This document shows positions 25,886 through 33,890 of a stretch of DNA of 47,948 nt, piece after piece. This DNA comes from LH-M37 sp965602855. Its GTDB lineage: Bacteria; Pseudomonadota; Gammaproteobacteria; SZUA-229. The notes below the pieces were generated by a model, which worked only from the letters and a program-made list of their open reading frames with translations, was not told where the DNA came from and did no database searches. How positions within the stretch are numbered: position 1 is the first letter of the stretch; each line of letters opens with the position of its first letter. Both the position numbers and the translations under genes were made by a program. The stretch is taken from contig CBFCZV010000021.1 in NCBI GenBank assembly GCA_965602855.1, positions 1 to 47,948 on the forward strand, in the 5' to 3' direction.

Positions 25886-26251
25886 TTAATTAAAAAGCCC
25901 TAACTCTGTTTTGAGTGCCTCTTCAACACCATCGCAAGCATGCTGAACAAGATCAATTAGAGCCAAATCCAACTGCTTTTGCTCACAGGATAATTCAAGC
26001 TGTGCACACAACTCCATTAGATTAACAGCACCAACCGTACCACTTGATGATTTTAATGTGTGTGCAACTTCAAGCACAACTTCACTATGACCCTGCTCAG
26101 CAGCCTGTAAAATCTGCTCCAATAAATGATGCATTTGCTCGAGAAAAAGCCGTACTACTTTTTGAAACAGCTCAGGACTAGGCCTACCTTGCCAGTTACG
26201 AAGCTGATCCAGTTTTTTATGATCAATAATCTCTGTCTTCGATTTATTCAT
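25886..26251 (-). CDS. Stand-alone histidine phosphotransfer (Hpt) protein
   Basis: 121 residues, all helical. The phospho-accepting histidine sits in AHTLKSSSGTVGA, the standard Hpt motif, followed by ELCAQLELSCEQ. Hpt proteins relay phosphate between hybrid kinases and response regulators. No kinase is adjacent. It is divergent from an OmpR-type regulator. The hybrid kinase at 33891-35780 ends in a receiver and lacks its own Hpt, so it is a possible but unproven partner. Confidence 0.87.
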   Translation of the reverse strand: MNKSKTEIIDHKKLDQLRNWQGRPSPELFQKVVRLFLEQMHHLLEQILQAAEQGHSEVVLEVAHTLKSSSGTVGAVNLMELCAQLELSCEQKQLDLALIDLVQHACDGVEEALKTELGLFN

Positions 26252-26339
26252 TATATTGACAATAAACCCCTAATCAGTAGCACTATGGCACATAACAAAA
26301 TATTTTCACATCATTAACCATTAATATAGAATCTACCAC

Positions 26340-26369
26340 TTGCCTATTCCACTACAAAAACCTTATGAT
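26340..26369 (+). promoter_or_regulatory. Sigma-70-like promoter for the response regulator gene
   Basis: TTGCCT (26340-26345), 18 bases, then TATGAT (26364-26369): four of six and five of six matches to the consensus. The predicted start near 26376 is about 52 bases before the ATG. Confidence 0.45.
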
Positions 26370-26379
26370 TTGTGTACAA

Positions 26380-26395
26380 TTGAACCCCTGTTCAA
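26380..26395 (+). promoter_or_regulatory. Inverted repeat just after the predicted start site
   Basis: TTGAAC-CCCT-GTTCAA is a perfect six-base inverted repeat. It lies a few bases downstream of the promoter at 26340-26369 and 34 bases before the response regulator ATG. It may be an operator, perhaps autoregulatory, or a short hairpin in the leader. Confidence 0.33.
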
Positions 26396-26428
26396 ACATA
26401 GGCTTTATCAGAGACATCAAAAGCGCTA

Positions 26429-27157
26429 ATGAAAGATAACTCTTCATCTAAATCAAGAATTCTAATTGTTGACAATGATCCCGTCATGCGACTCTTGATG
26501 CGTGAGACCTTATCTGATGGTAATTATATTATCGAAGAAGCTGAAAATGGCCTTGATGCACTTGCTTCTATCGACAAACAACCACCCGATATTGTCCTGC
26601 TTGATATCAGAATGCCTGAAATGAATGGTTTTGAAGTCTGCTCTGAAATTCGAAAAAAATATGACAACCTTATCTCTGTCATCATGGTAACTGGGCTTGA
26701 TGATACTGACGACAAGGTCAGTGGCTTAAAAACCGGCGCCGACGACTATATAACAAAGCCTTTTAATGGAGAAGAATTACAGGCACGAATTCAATCAGTA
26801 CTTCGACGATCACTGCCTGGACAAAATAGCTCAATAACTAGTAATAACAAGATTACCTTTGCAAACTGGCAACTAAATACCATTGACCAAACTTTAATAT
26901 CACCTGAAGGTGATTTGGTTGATATTACAAGTAGCGAGTATCAGATACTGGAAGCATTAACCAATAAAGCAAATACTGTGGTTAGTCGTGACGAAATTCT
27001 GGCAATAATATCTGGACGTGAATGGTCACCATTAGACCGCTCTGCCGATATGGCGATATCAAAACTTAGAAAAAAGATAGAGAAAGACCCCAAGAGACCC
27101 GAGCTAATAAAAACTATCAGGAATAAAGGCTACAAACTAACAACGGCTGTTATATAA
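26429..27157 (+). CDS. OmpR/PhoB-family response regulator
   Basis: 242 residues. The receiver domain (about 9-125) has the acidic pair near ILIVDNDPVM, the phospho-acceptor Asp in DIVLLDIRMPEMNG, the conserved Thr (VIMVTGLDD) and the Lys (YITKPFNGEE). The winged-helix DNA-binding domain (about 140-240) has SSEYQILEAL, VVSRDEIL, SADMAISKLRKKIE and IKTIRNKGYKL. No histidine kinase gene flanks it. It is divergent from the Hpt gene across 177 bases and convergent with the chemoreceptor gene. Confidence 0.93.
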   Translation: MKDNSSSKSRILIVDNDPVMRLLMRETLSDGNYIIEEAENGLDALASIDKQPPDIVLLDIRMPEMNGFEVCSEIRKKYDNLISVIMVTGLDDTDDKVSGLKTGADDYITKPFNGEELQARIQSVLRRSLPGQNSSITSNNKITFANWQLNTIDQTLISPEGDLVDITSSEYQILEALTNKANTVVSRDEILAIISGREWSPLDRSADMAISKLRKKIEKDPKRPELIKTIRNKGYKLTTAVI

Positions 27158-27176
27158 CAAAGACCTGTAAAAACTC

Positions 27177-28733
27177 TTAATTCGTAGTCTTAAAAAACTT
27201 CATTAAATTACTTAAATGATTTGCCTGATCTTTAAGTTTTGTTGAGTAACTGGCAACACCCATGGCAACACTGTTGTTACTCTCTGTCATACTGCTCATT
27301 TCATTTATAGACTGATTAACCTCATTGACACGCATAGACTGATCCTGATTTGCCTGCGCCATCTTGTCTACCACTTCTGACACCTCACGCACTGCACCAA
27401 CTATTTCAGCCAGCGCCTCACCTGAAACATCTACCTGCTTACTAAAGGCATCAACTCTTTCCACGCTTTCTTCGATCAAGCCTTTAATTTCTTTAGCAGA
27501 ACCCGCTGATCGTTGCGCCAGATTACGCACTTCATTTGCCACTACCGCAAAGCCCTTACCACCTTCGCCTGCTCGCGCTGCTTCAACCGAAGCATTCAAC
27601 GCCAGTAAGTTTGTCTGGAACGCAATACTATCTATGACTGCCGTAATTTCAGATATCTTCTGACTACTGGCATCAACCTGTCCCATACTACCAATCGTAT
27701 TAGTAATAGCCAGAGCACCTTCACGAGCTACATCTGTCGCCTCATTAGCCAGCTCACTGGCTCTTTGTGCATTTTCCGCATTCTTACGAACAGAATCTGC
27801 AATCTGACTCATGCTCTCCGTTGTTTCATGCAACGTTGATGCCTGTCTGGCTGTCAGATTTGATAAATTCATATTATCAACTGAAATATTATTCGCCATA
27901 CTTCCAACCTGGTCTGATGACTTATTAACCTCACCAACTATAACTTTTAGATGTTGATGAAGATCACCCAGAGACCCCATCAATCTACCCATTTCATCTT
28001 TACCAGTTTCCAGCTCCAGATCACCTGCCAGCTCACCTCTGGATAATTTCTCTATAACTGCTTGAATTTTCCGTATATGCCCCAGAACCATCCGTGACAT
28101 AAGAACAGCACCCATAGCAATGGATGCACCAATAAGTACAAATACAATCAACTCTCCTCTCATAAGATAGGAGACCGCAGTTGATACCTTCTTCAGCTCT
28201 TTCAGCATAACGCCAAAATGATGATCTATGAACGGCCTTAATGAAACAGAAAGTATCTCTGCCTGCTGATCAAATAAAACCATTTTTTTATTTCCTTCAG
28301 CAGGTCCATGTTTGACATAGGCTGCTGCCATTTGTTTTCCTGAGAGATAATACTTATCCATCAACTCACTAATATCGTTAATCTCAGCCAGTTTTTCTAT
28401 ATCATTATTCTTAGTATATTGGTTCTCAAAAATACTCAGGCCAGAAAGAAAAGACTGATAGCTTGCCTCTGCCTGTTTAAAACCATCATCAAGACCATCG
28501 CCACCACGAGTTGCTGAAATATCTGTCAGCCACTGCTGAATCTGAATAACATCCTTATCCATCTGGTGAGCGGTATTTGTAAGGGAGATGCCATCTTCTT
28601 CGGCCAGGCGTGCAAGAGAATGCACTTCATTACTTAGGTGATACGTCCATAGTGCTGTGAGCACAACCAACACAAGAGAAAAAGACGATAGGACAAGAAT
28701 CTTTGACGCGATACTACAATTTGATATTTTCAT
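27177..28733 (-). CDS. Methyl-accepting chemotaxis protein
   Basis: 518 residues. Membrane helix 1 is at about 11-30, followed by a periplasmic helical-bundle sensor (about 31-186), helix 2 (about 188-212), a HAMP domain and the cytoplasmic signalling domain. The highly conserved hairpin tip IDSIAFQTNLLALNASVEAA and GKGFAVVANEVRNLAQRSA are complete. There is no C-terminal NWETF-type pentapeptide for CheR binding. The ligand is unknown. No other chemotaxis genes lie in the window. Confidence 0.94.
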   Translation of the reverse strand: MKISNCSIASKILVLSSFSLVLVVLTALWTYHLSNEVHSLARLAEEDGISLTNTAHQMDKDVIQIQQWLTDISATRGGDGLDDGFKQAEASYQSFLSGLSIFENQYTKNNDIEKLAEINDISELMDKYYLSGKQMAAAYVKHGPAEGNKKMVLFDQQAEILSVSLRPFIDHHFGVMLKELKKVSTAVSYLMRGELIVFVLIGASIAMGAVLMSRMVLGHIRKIQAVIEKLSRGELAGDLELETGKDEMGRLMGSLGDLHQHLKVIVGEVNKSSDQVGSMANNISVDNMNLSNLTARQASTLHETTESMSQIADSVRKNAENAQRASELANEATDVAREGALAITNTIGSMGQVDASSQKISEITAVIDSIAFQTNLLALNASVEAARAGEGGKGFAVVANEVRNLAQRSAGSAKEIKGLIEESVERVDAFSKQVDVSGEALAEIVGAVREVSEVVDKMAQANQDQSMRVNEVNQSINEMSSMTESNNSVAMGVASYSTKLKDQANHLSNLMKFFKTTN

Positions 28734-28946
28734 TTTTTTACCTATTTATAGTTTTTCAGCCCCTCCCTGAATTCCTTGCTATAAACAAAATAAACAACCT
28801 TTGACTTGCACAACAATTACAACCATGGCTCTAAACACAACTACCATCAGTAAATATAGTACTTAACTGACGTATATGTCCATTTATCTCAAAAACAACC
28901 TCATTAATAAACTGGGAAATATCGCCGCCAATTCTTATGGTTACAA

Positions 28947-29969
28947 TTAATCAATCGATCCCAAAAGCGTACCCAACCACTGACTTTCTTTTTTACTATC
29001 CAACGCTAACTTAACAGCCACGGTTAAAGGCACTGACAACAACATGCCTGCTGTGCCCAGCACCCAGCCCCAAAACACTAACGAAAGAAATACGACCAAT
29101 GTCGATAAACCTAAACCCTTGCCCATATATTTAGGCTCAACAACATTCCCAACAACAATATTAATCACCATATAACCAGCCATAACCAGAACTGCCGACC
29201 CCGTACCTATCTGTATCAACGCCAGCAATACTGCGGGCACCGCCGCTATAATCGAACCAATATTGGGTACGTAGTTCAGCATGAAGGCCATCATTCCCCA
29301 CAGCGCCGGATAATCTACACCCAGTATCCACAACCAGATTGCCACTAGCATTCCTGTTGCAACACTCATCCATGTTTTAATACTCATATATTGTCTGAGT
29401 TTTTCTGCAAACACGTCGAGAAAATCAGACTCTTTCTGACTTCCGTTTATAAGCGCTATTTTTTTAGATAGCCCTCCACCTTCCAGCAAAATAAAAATTA
29501 CCGTCAGAAAAATTAAAAACGAGTTCGCCAGCACGTTGCCAAAGCCTGACAAAATTGAAGCCACCATTTTCATCGCTGCTTTTGGATCAAGATTCGTATT
29601 TAAAAAATCTGATGGCAGCACAATACCTTGCTCCATCATCCATTGAATCAGTGTATGCCACTGCTGCGTAATACGCGTTTGATAAGCAGGAAGATTTCTT
29701 GAAAAATCATCCACTGAATTTCCTACTAATAACGCAATAAGTACGCCTACAACAAAGATCATGGTGATGACCAGAAAGAGCGAGGCATTTTTGCCAATGC
29801 CTTTTTTCTGCAAACCCGACATAACTGGAAAACACAAAACCGCGATAAAAATCGACAATAACAATGGCACCAACAATGATGCTGCCTGCTTCATTCCGGC
29901 GATAATAATCACCAGTGCTGCCATAACCAGTACGGCTCTTGATGTTTTTGAAAAACTCATCGCCTGCAT
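28947..29969 (-). CDS. AI-2E family transporter (PerM/TqsA-like)
   Basis: 340 residues with about eight membrane helices. The segments PLLLSIFIAVLCFPVM, WLWILGVDYPALWGMMAFML, NYVPNIGSIIAAVPAVLLAL and the C-terminal SLVFWGWVLGTAGMLLSVPL are diagnostic of the family. Members export small molecules; some affect autoinducer-2. AAGGAG seven bases before the ATG at 29969 supports the start. It lies one base after the rmuC stop, so the two are probably cotranscribed. Confidence 0.9.
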   Translation of the reverse strand: MQAMSFSKTSRAVLVMAALVIIIAGMKQAASLLVPLLLSIFIAVLCFPVMSGLQKKGIGKNASLFLVITMIFVVGVLIALLVGNSVDDFSRNLPAYQTRITQQWHTLIQWMMEQGIVLPSDFLNTNLDPKAAMKMVASILSGFGNVLANSFLIFLTVIFILLEGGGLSKKIALINGSQKESDFLDVFAEKLRQYMSIKTWMSVATGMLVAIWLWILGVDYPALWGMMAFMLNYVPNIGSIIAAVPAVLLALIQIGTGSAVLVMAGYMVINIVVGNVVEPKYMGKGLGLSTLVVFLSLVFWGWVLGTAGMLLSVPLTVAVKLALDSKKESQWLGTLLGSID

Positions 29970-29970
29970 T

Positions 29971-31176
29971 CTATTCTCCTTGCTCGTCTGAACTTTTATC
30001 CAGTAATGTAATGTCTTCGTCTTCCAGCTCGACCTTTTCTATTTTTTCAAAACGACTACTAATCTTCTGAGCCGATGTGTTCACTTTACTGACATCATCA
30101 TTCGCCATTCGAATATGTTTTGATAAATCATCCATACGATTTTTAAATCGTCCAAAATCTTTTGATAATCCAACCAGATGCTCCTGAATCAAATGCACCT
30201 GTTTACGGGTTGCGGCATCTTTGAGCACGGCACGCACCGTGGTTAACACGGCCATCAATGTTGAAGGCGACACCATCCACACGCGTTTACGGTGTGACTC
30301 TTCAACCAGTTCAGGTTGATGAGCGTGGATTTCTGCGAACACCGATTCGGCGGGGATAAACATGATCGCGCTATCAGAAGTTTCATTAGCAATAATATAT
30401 TTTTCTGAAATATCCTTGATGTGTTTTTTTACATCCTGGCGAAATTGACGCTCTGCCATCTTACGATCAGACTCTGCAAGGTCGTTATCCATCATGCGCT
30501 TATAAGAGTCCAGCGGGAATTTGGAATCCATCGCCAGATTACCCGTCGGCTCGGGCAGGAACAACATGCAATCAACACGCGTGCCATTGGATAAACCATG
30601 CTGCAGAGCAAAAGCGTTCTCCGGCATCATATTCCGCACCAGTGCCGCCATCTGCACTTCACCAAATGCACCGCGTGAGCGTTTATCGGATAACACCTCC
30701 TGCAAACTCACTACATTACTGGATAGTTCAGTAATCTTCTTTTGCGCCTCATCAATTTTCGCCAGGCGTGTAACCACATCGGTAAAGGTCTCCGTGGTTT
30801 TTTCAAAACCTTTGTTCAGGCGCTTTTCAACCTGGCCACTGATTTCATTTAAACGCTGATGCAAAAGTTCCTGCATCTGTTTATTCGAATCAGCCATTTT
30901 TTCAATACTGGATTGCCCCATCTCACCCAGTCGCTTCTCGATGCTCTGCTGCATCTCACCAAAACGCTGCTCAAATTTGCGCTGCATTTCAGCCAGACTG
31001 GAAAGCTGTAATTCACGTGAATCACTCAATTTTGATTCAATATTCTGGAACTGCCTGTTCTGCTCATCATTTCGCAGTTCCATGTGCGACTGCTGGCCAC
31101 GCATGCGCCACAACAGCACAACAACCAGCAACAATAAAGCTAGCATCAAAAATTCGATTATATTTATATCACCCAT
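29971..31176 (-). CDS. rmuC: DNA recombination protein RmuC
   Basis: 401 residues. An N-terminal membrane helix (IIEFLMLALLLLVVVLLW) leads to a long coiled coil (about 30-150) and then the RmuC nuclease-fold domain, with SRGAFGEVQMAALVRNMMPE, VDCMLFLPEPTGNLAMDSKF and FIPAESVFAEIHAH. RmuC limits inversions between short inverted repeats in E. coli. The transporter gene follows by one base. Confidence 0.93.
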   Translation of the reverse strand: MGDINIIEFLMLALLLLVVVLLWRMRGQQSHMELRNDEQNRQFQNIESKLSDSRELQLSSLAEMQRKFEQRFGEMQQSIEKRLGEMGQSSIEKMADSNKQMQELLHQRLNEISGQVEKRLNKGFEKTTETFTDVVTRLAKIDEAQKKITELSSNVVSLQEVLSDKRSRGAFGEVQMAALVRNMMPENAFALQHGLSNGTRVDCMLFLPEPTGNLAMDSKFPLDSYKRMMDNDLAESDRKMAERQFRQDVKKHIKDISEKYIIANETSDSAIMFIPAESVFAEIHAHQPELVEESHRKRVWMVSPSTLMAVLTTVRAVLKDAATRKQVHLIQEHLVGLSKDFGRFKNRMDDLSKHIRMANDDVSKVNTSAQKISSRFEKIEKVELEDEDITLLDKSSDEQGE

Positions 31177-31255
31177 ATTCCGTCTTTAACCGTTTTATCA
31201 TCCCGTGTTATCTTACACATTATTAATTACATTGACGCGCTAATCCATCACCCCT

Positions 31256-31588
31256 ATGAACACCACTCTATGCTCAAGCTCAGACATCCCGGACCCTGGC
31301 AGTAAGGCATTCCAAGTCGATAACAACGGTAAAACCATCGATATCTTTGTTGTCCATAAAGACGGCGAATTCCACGCTTTCATCAACAGTTGCCCACATA
31401 CAGGCATTAATCTTGAATGGCAGGAAAACCAGTTCTTGGATAAAGACGAGAGCCTCATCCAGTGCGCCAGCCACGGTGCCCTGTTCCAGATTGATACTGG
31501 CCATTGCATCCACGGCCCCTGCGCTGGTGACAATCTAAGCCCTGTGCAAATCAAAATTATGGACAACATGCTAATTACTATAATCTAG
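31256..31588 (+). CDS. Small Rieske [2Fe-2S] protein
   Basis: 110-residue single-domain Rieske ferredoxin with both cluster-binding boxes: CPHTGINL (Cys-x-His) and CASHGALF (Cys-x-x-His). There is no signal peptide or oxygenase domain, so it is a soluble cytoplasmic electron carrier or accessory subunit. The partner is unknown. It is divergent from rmuC. The next gene, on the same strand, is 112 bases away behind its own likely promoter. Confidence 0.9.
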   Translation: MNTTLCSSSDIPDPGSKAFQVDNNGKTIDIFVVHKDGEFHAFINSCPHTGINLEWQENQFLDKDESLIQCASHGALFQIDTGHCIHGPCAGDNLSPVQIKIMDNMLITII

Positions 31589-31614
31589 AATCAGTCTACA
31601 GCCCGCATTGCAGC

Positions 31615-31657
31615 TTGACTTCGACATCCAAATAAACTAAGTTAGTGATCGTTCACT
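31615..31657 (+). promoter_or_regulatory. Promoter with overlapping TetR-type operator before tusA-like/tetR genes
   Basis: TTGACT (31615-31620), 17 bases, TAAGTT (31638-31643) is a plausible promoter with a weak -10. Immediately after it, AGTGATCGTTCACT (31644-31657) is an imperfect palindrome (AGTGA-N4-TCACT) of the kind bound by TetR-family repressors, covering the predicted start site. A TetR-family gene lies two genes downstream, which suggests autoregulation. Confidence 0.42.
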
Positions 31658-31700
31658 TTCCCTGTGACGAATAATTGATAACAATATTAAGAGGTTTATT

Positions 31701-31931
31701 ATGAGTGATTTTGATTCAGAACTGGATGCCAGCGGCCTTAACTGCCCACTTCCAATTTTACGCGCTAAGAAAGCAATTGCCGGACTTGAAGACGGTCAGA
31801 CTCTTCGCATTGTTGCAACCGATCCAGGTTCTGTAAAAGATTTTGAAGCTTTCTGTAAGCAAACAGGAAATACACTGCTTTCAAGCGGTGAAGAAGGCGG
31901 CAAGTTCGTCTTTATGATTAAGAAATCTTAA
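31701..31931 (+). CDS. TusA-family sulfur carrier protein
   Basis: 76 residues with the family signature LDASGLNCPLPILRAKKAI: the Cys-Pro-x-Pro motif provides the persulfide-carrying cysteine. TusA-like proteins relay sulfur for tRNA thiolation, cofactor synthesis or sulfur oxidation. Which applies cannot be told here, and it may be a paralogue of the housekeeping TusA. AAGAGG lies about nine bases before the start. A TetR gene follows after 34 bases. Confidence 0.9.
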   Translation: MSDFDSELDASGLNCPLPILRAKKAIAGLEDGQTLRIVATDPGSVKDFEAFCKQTGNTLLSSGEEGGKFVFMIKKS

Positions 31932-31965
31932 TCATCTCTGCCTTTCAGGGCTTGTTAATCCTTAA

Positions 31966-32598
31966 ATGAGTACTCGATTATCAGGCCCTGAGCGCAGACA
32001 GTCCATTCTCAAAGAGTCCCAACAACTGTTCGCCGATAAAGGTTTTCACGGCGTTTCCATCGATGAAATTGCCCGTGCTGTAGATGTTAGCCCCGCCATT
32101 CTTTATCGGCATTTCGAATCAAAACAGGCGCTTTATGACGCCGTTTTACATGAGCTCTCCTCGCAACGCGAAAGCTATGTTGATGCCGTAATCAACAGCG
32201 ATGCCAACTTTGAAGAAGTACTCATCGGCATGACCGAAGTATTTATCCGCAGCATTGATAAGAACCCCAACTTATTACGCATTGAAATGCAAAGCCTGCT
32301 CAATGGCGAACCAGCAAGCAGTGAATTTTTTGAAAACCGCTGGAAAAGCTTTGCTGACTACATTAACTTCAGTCTGAACGAACGTCTGGCCTACGATCTT
32401 GCCAATCGAGAAATAACCATTCTTTCTGCCAGCCTCATGTTTCAGGGCATGGTGCGCGAAGCATTGCTTCAAAAGTACCTGCAACCCAACGATCGCCTGA
32501 TAGACATCAGCCTAAAGGAACTCAGTCGTGAACTGGTGACTCTGTTTCTCAGAGCCATAGGCACTCATAAGTCCCAACTTGCCCAGAAAAAAACCTGA
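31966..32598 (+). CDS. TetR-family transcriptional regulator
   Basis: 210 residues. The N-terminal helix-turn-helix (about 8-55) includes QLFADKGFHGVSIDEIARAV and SPAILYRHFESKQALYDAVL. The C-terminal helical ligand/dimer domain is divergent and gives no ligand. It lies 34 bases after the TusA-like gene and is followed by a good terminator. It probably controls its own operon through the palindrome at 31644-31657. Confidence 0.93.
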   Translation: MSTRLSGPERRQSILKESQQLFADKGFHGVSIDEIARAVDVSPAILYRHFESKQALYDAVLHELSSQRESYVDAVINSDANFEEVLIGMTEVFIRSIDKNPNLLRIEMQSLLNGEPASSEFFENRWKSFADYINFSLNERLAYDLANREITILSASLMFQGMVREALLQKYLQPNDRLIDISLKELSRELVTLFLRAIGTHKSQLAQKKT

Positions 32599-32612
32599 TC
32601 TAAAACAGGCTT

Positions 32613-32638
32613 TTACAGGCTGACAAGCCTGTAATTTT
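32613..32638 (+). terminator. Rho-independent terminator after the TetR gene
   Basis: TTACAGGCT (32613-32621), loop GACA, AGCCTGTAA (32626-32634) form a nine-base-pair stem followed by TTTT. It lies 15 bases after the TetR stop and 43 bases before the cyclophilin start. Confidence 0.65.
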
Positions 32639-32680
32639 CGGTTAGATTATTGCCACCATAACTATTCACAACAAATTACT

Positions 32681-33292
32681 ATGAATAAACTTATTTATAC
32701 CGCCTTCTCACTTTTTTTAAGCTCTTCAGTTTTTCTTTTTGCCGGACAGGGTATCGCCGCTTCAGTTGATGAAGCCAGCGTTGTTAAAATAAAAATGGAA
32801 ACTAGCATGGGTGAGATAATGCTTGAGCTTTATCCCGACAAGGCACCAGAAACCGTTAAGAATTTTCTAAATTACACCAATGCTGGCACCTACGATGGCA
32901 CCATCTTTCATCGTGTCATTAAAGGCTTTATGAATCAGGGTGGAGGCTTTACAAAAGATTATAAAAAGGTCAGTACAAACAAGCCCATCCCCAACGAAGC
33001 CTTCAACGGTTTAAAAAATCTGCGCGGCACTATCGCTATGGCTCGTACTGGTAACCCACACTCAGCCACTAATCAGTTTTTTATCAACACAAAAGATAAC
33101 AGTTTTCTCAACCACACTGGAAAAAACTCTTCTGGCTGGGGTTATGCTGTTTTTGGAAAAGTAATTGATGGTATGTATGTCATGGATAAAATGGCGAGTG
33201 TAAAAACGGGTGCTGACGGCCCATTTGGACAAGATGTACCAAAAGAGCAAATCACTATTATAAAAATGTCAGAAGTTAAATCAGACAAATAA
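32681..33292 (+). CDS. Cyclophilin-type peptidyl-prolyl isomerase, exported
   Basis: 203 residues. A signal peptide ends near QGIAA (about residue 27). The cyclophilin domain has the catalytic FHRVIKGFMNQGGGF block, AMARTGNPHSATNQFFIN and WGYAVFGKVIDGM. It resembles periplasmic PpiA and assists folding of exported proteins. Its last 12 bases overlap the convergent ubiC gene. Confidence 0.93.
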   Translation: MNKLIYTAFSLFLSSSVFLFAGQGIAASVDEASVVKIKMETSMGEIMLELYPDKAPETVKNFLNYTNAGTYDGTIFHRVIKGFMNQGGGFTKDYKKVSTNKPIPNEAFNGLKNLRGTIAMARTGNPHSATNQFFINTKDNSFLNHTGKNSSGWGYAVFGKVIDGMYVMDKMASVKTGADGPFGQDVPKEQITIIKMSEVKSDK

Positions 33293-33820
33293 TACCGGCA
33301 AATAATATTCACTCACCAGCAACGGCTTACCTCCTACCTTAAACACCGAACGCCGGCCCCAAACAACTTCATTTTGGACGCCGGTTTTTTCATACAATAT
33401 ATTTTCAGGCGATAGTCGGGTCACCATCACCTCCTCACGCTTCATGCTTCTATCTGAAAATAGCATTGCGCCCAGAGGACGATTGCCCAAATTAGCATAA
33501 CTACGCTCAGCACCTGTAAGTGTACTCAGTGGTATAACTGTGCGCGCATAGACAACAGCCTTGTTATCACAGCAAAGATATACTTCCCTAATCAAAGCAA
33601 ACCGATCATTCGAAACATCAAGCACTTTGGCCTCATCAAGCGTTGGTCGCCTGATTTCCTGCGACAAAAGCTCAACATGAAATTTACCTGAACTGTAACG
33701 AATTAGTCTTGCCGTTAATGATGAGGCATCAAACAACCACGAACGCACTACATCTGGCAGCTGTTTTGAAAACAGTTGTTTTTTCCGATACCAGCGTTGG
33801 GAAGTAATACCAAAGTTCAT
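33281..33820 (-). CDS. ubiC: Chorismate lyase UbiC
   Basis: 179 residues. It cleaves chorismate to 4-hydroxybenzoate plus pyruvate, the first committed step of ubiquinone synthesis. Family segments are WLFDASSLTARLIRYSSGKF, ALIREVYLCC, VVYARTVIPLSTL, LGNRPLGAMLFSD and WGRRSVFKVGGKPLLVSEYY. UbiA is not adjacent, unlike in E. coli. It overlaps the cyclophilin gene tail to tail by 12 bases. Confidence 0.9.
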   Translation of the reverse strand: MNFGITSQRWYRKKQLFSKQLPDVVRSWLFDASSLTARLIRYSSGKFHVELLSQEIRRPTLDEAKVLDVSNDRFALIREVYLCCDNKAVVYARTVIPLSTLTGAERSYANLGNRPLGAMLFSDRSMKREEVMVTRLSPENILYEKTGVQNEVVWGRRSVFKVGGKPLLVSEYYLPVLFV

Positions 33821-33890
33821 TATTGTCTCATTGAAGAATGAGAACGAAGCTTACAGCGCCCGAGTAAAAAATAAAGATCTAATGGGCATC

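Noticed and set aside
31240..31569. Minus-strand frame opposite the Rieske gene
   Set aside because: No family features; the plus-strand Rieske motifs are unambiguous.
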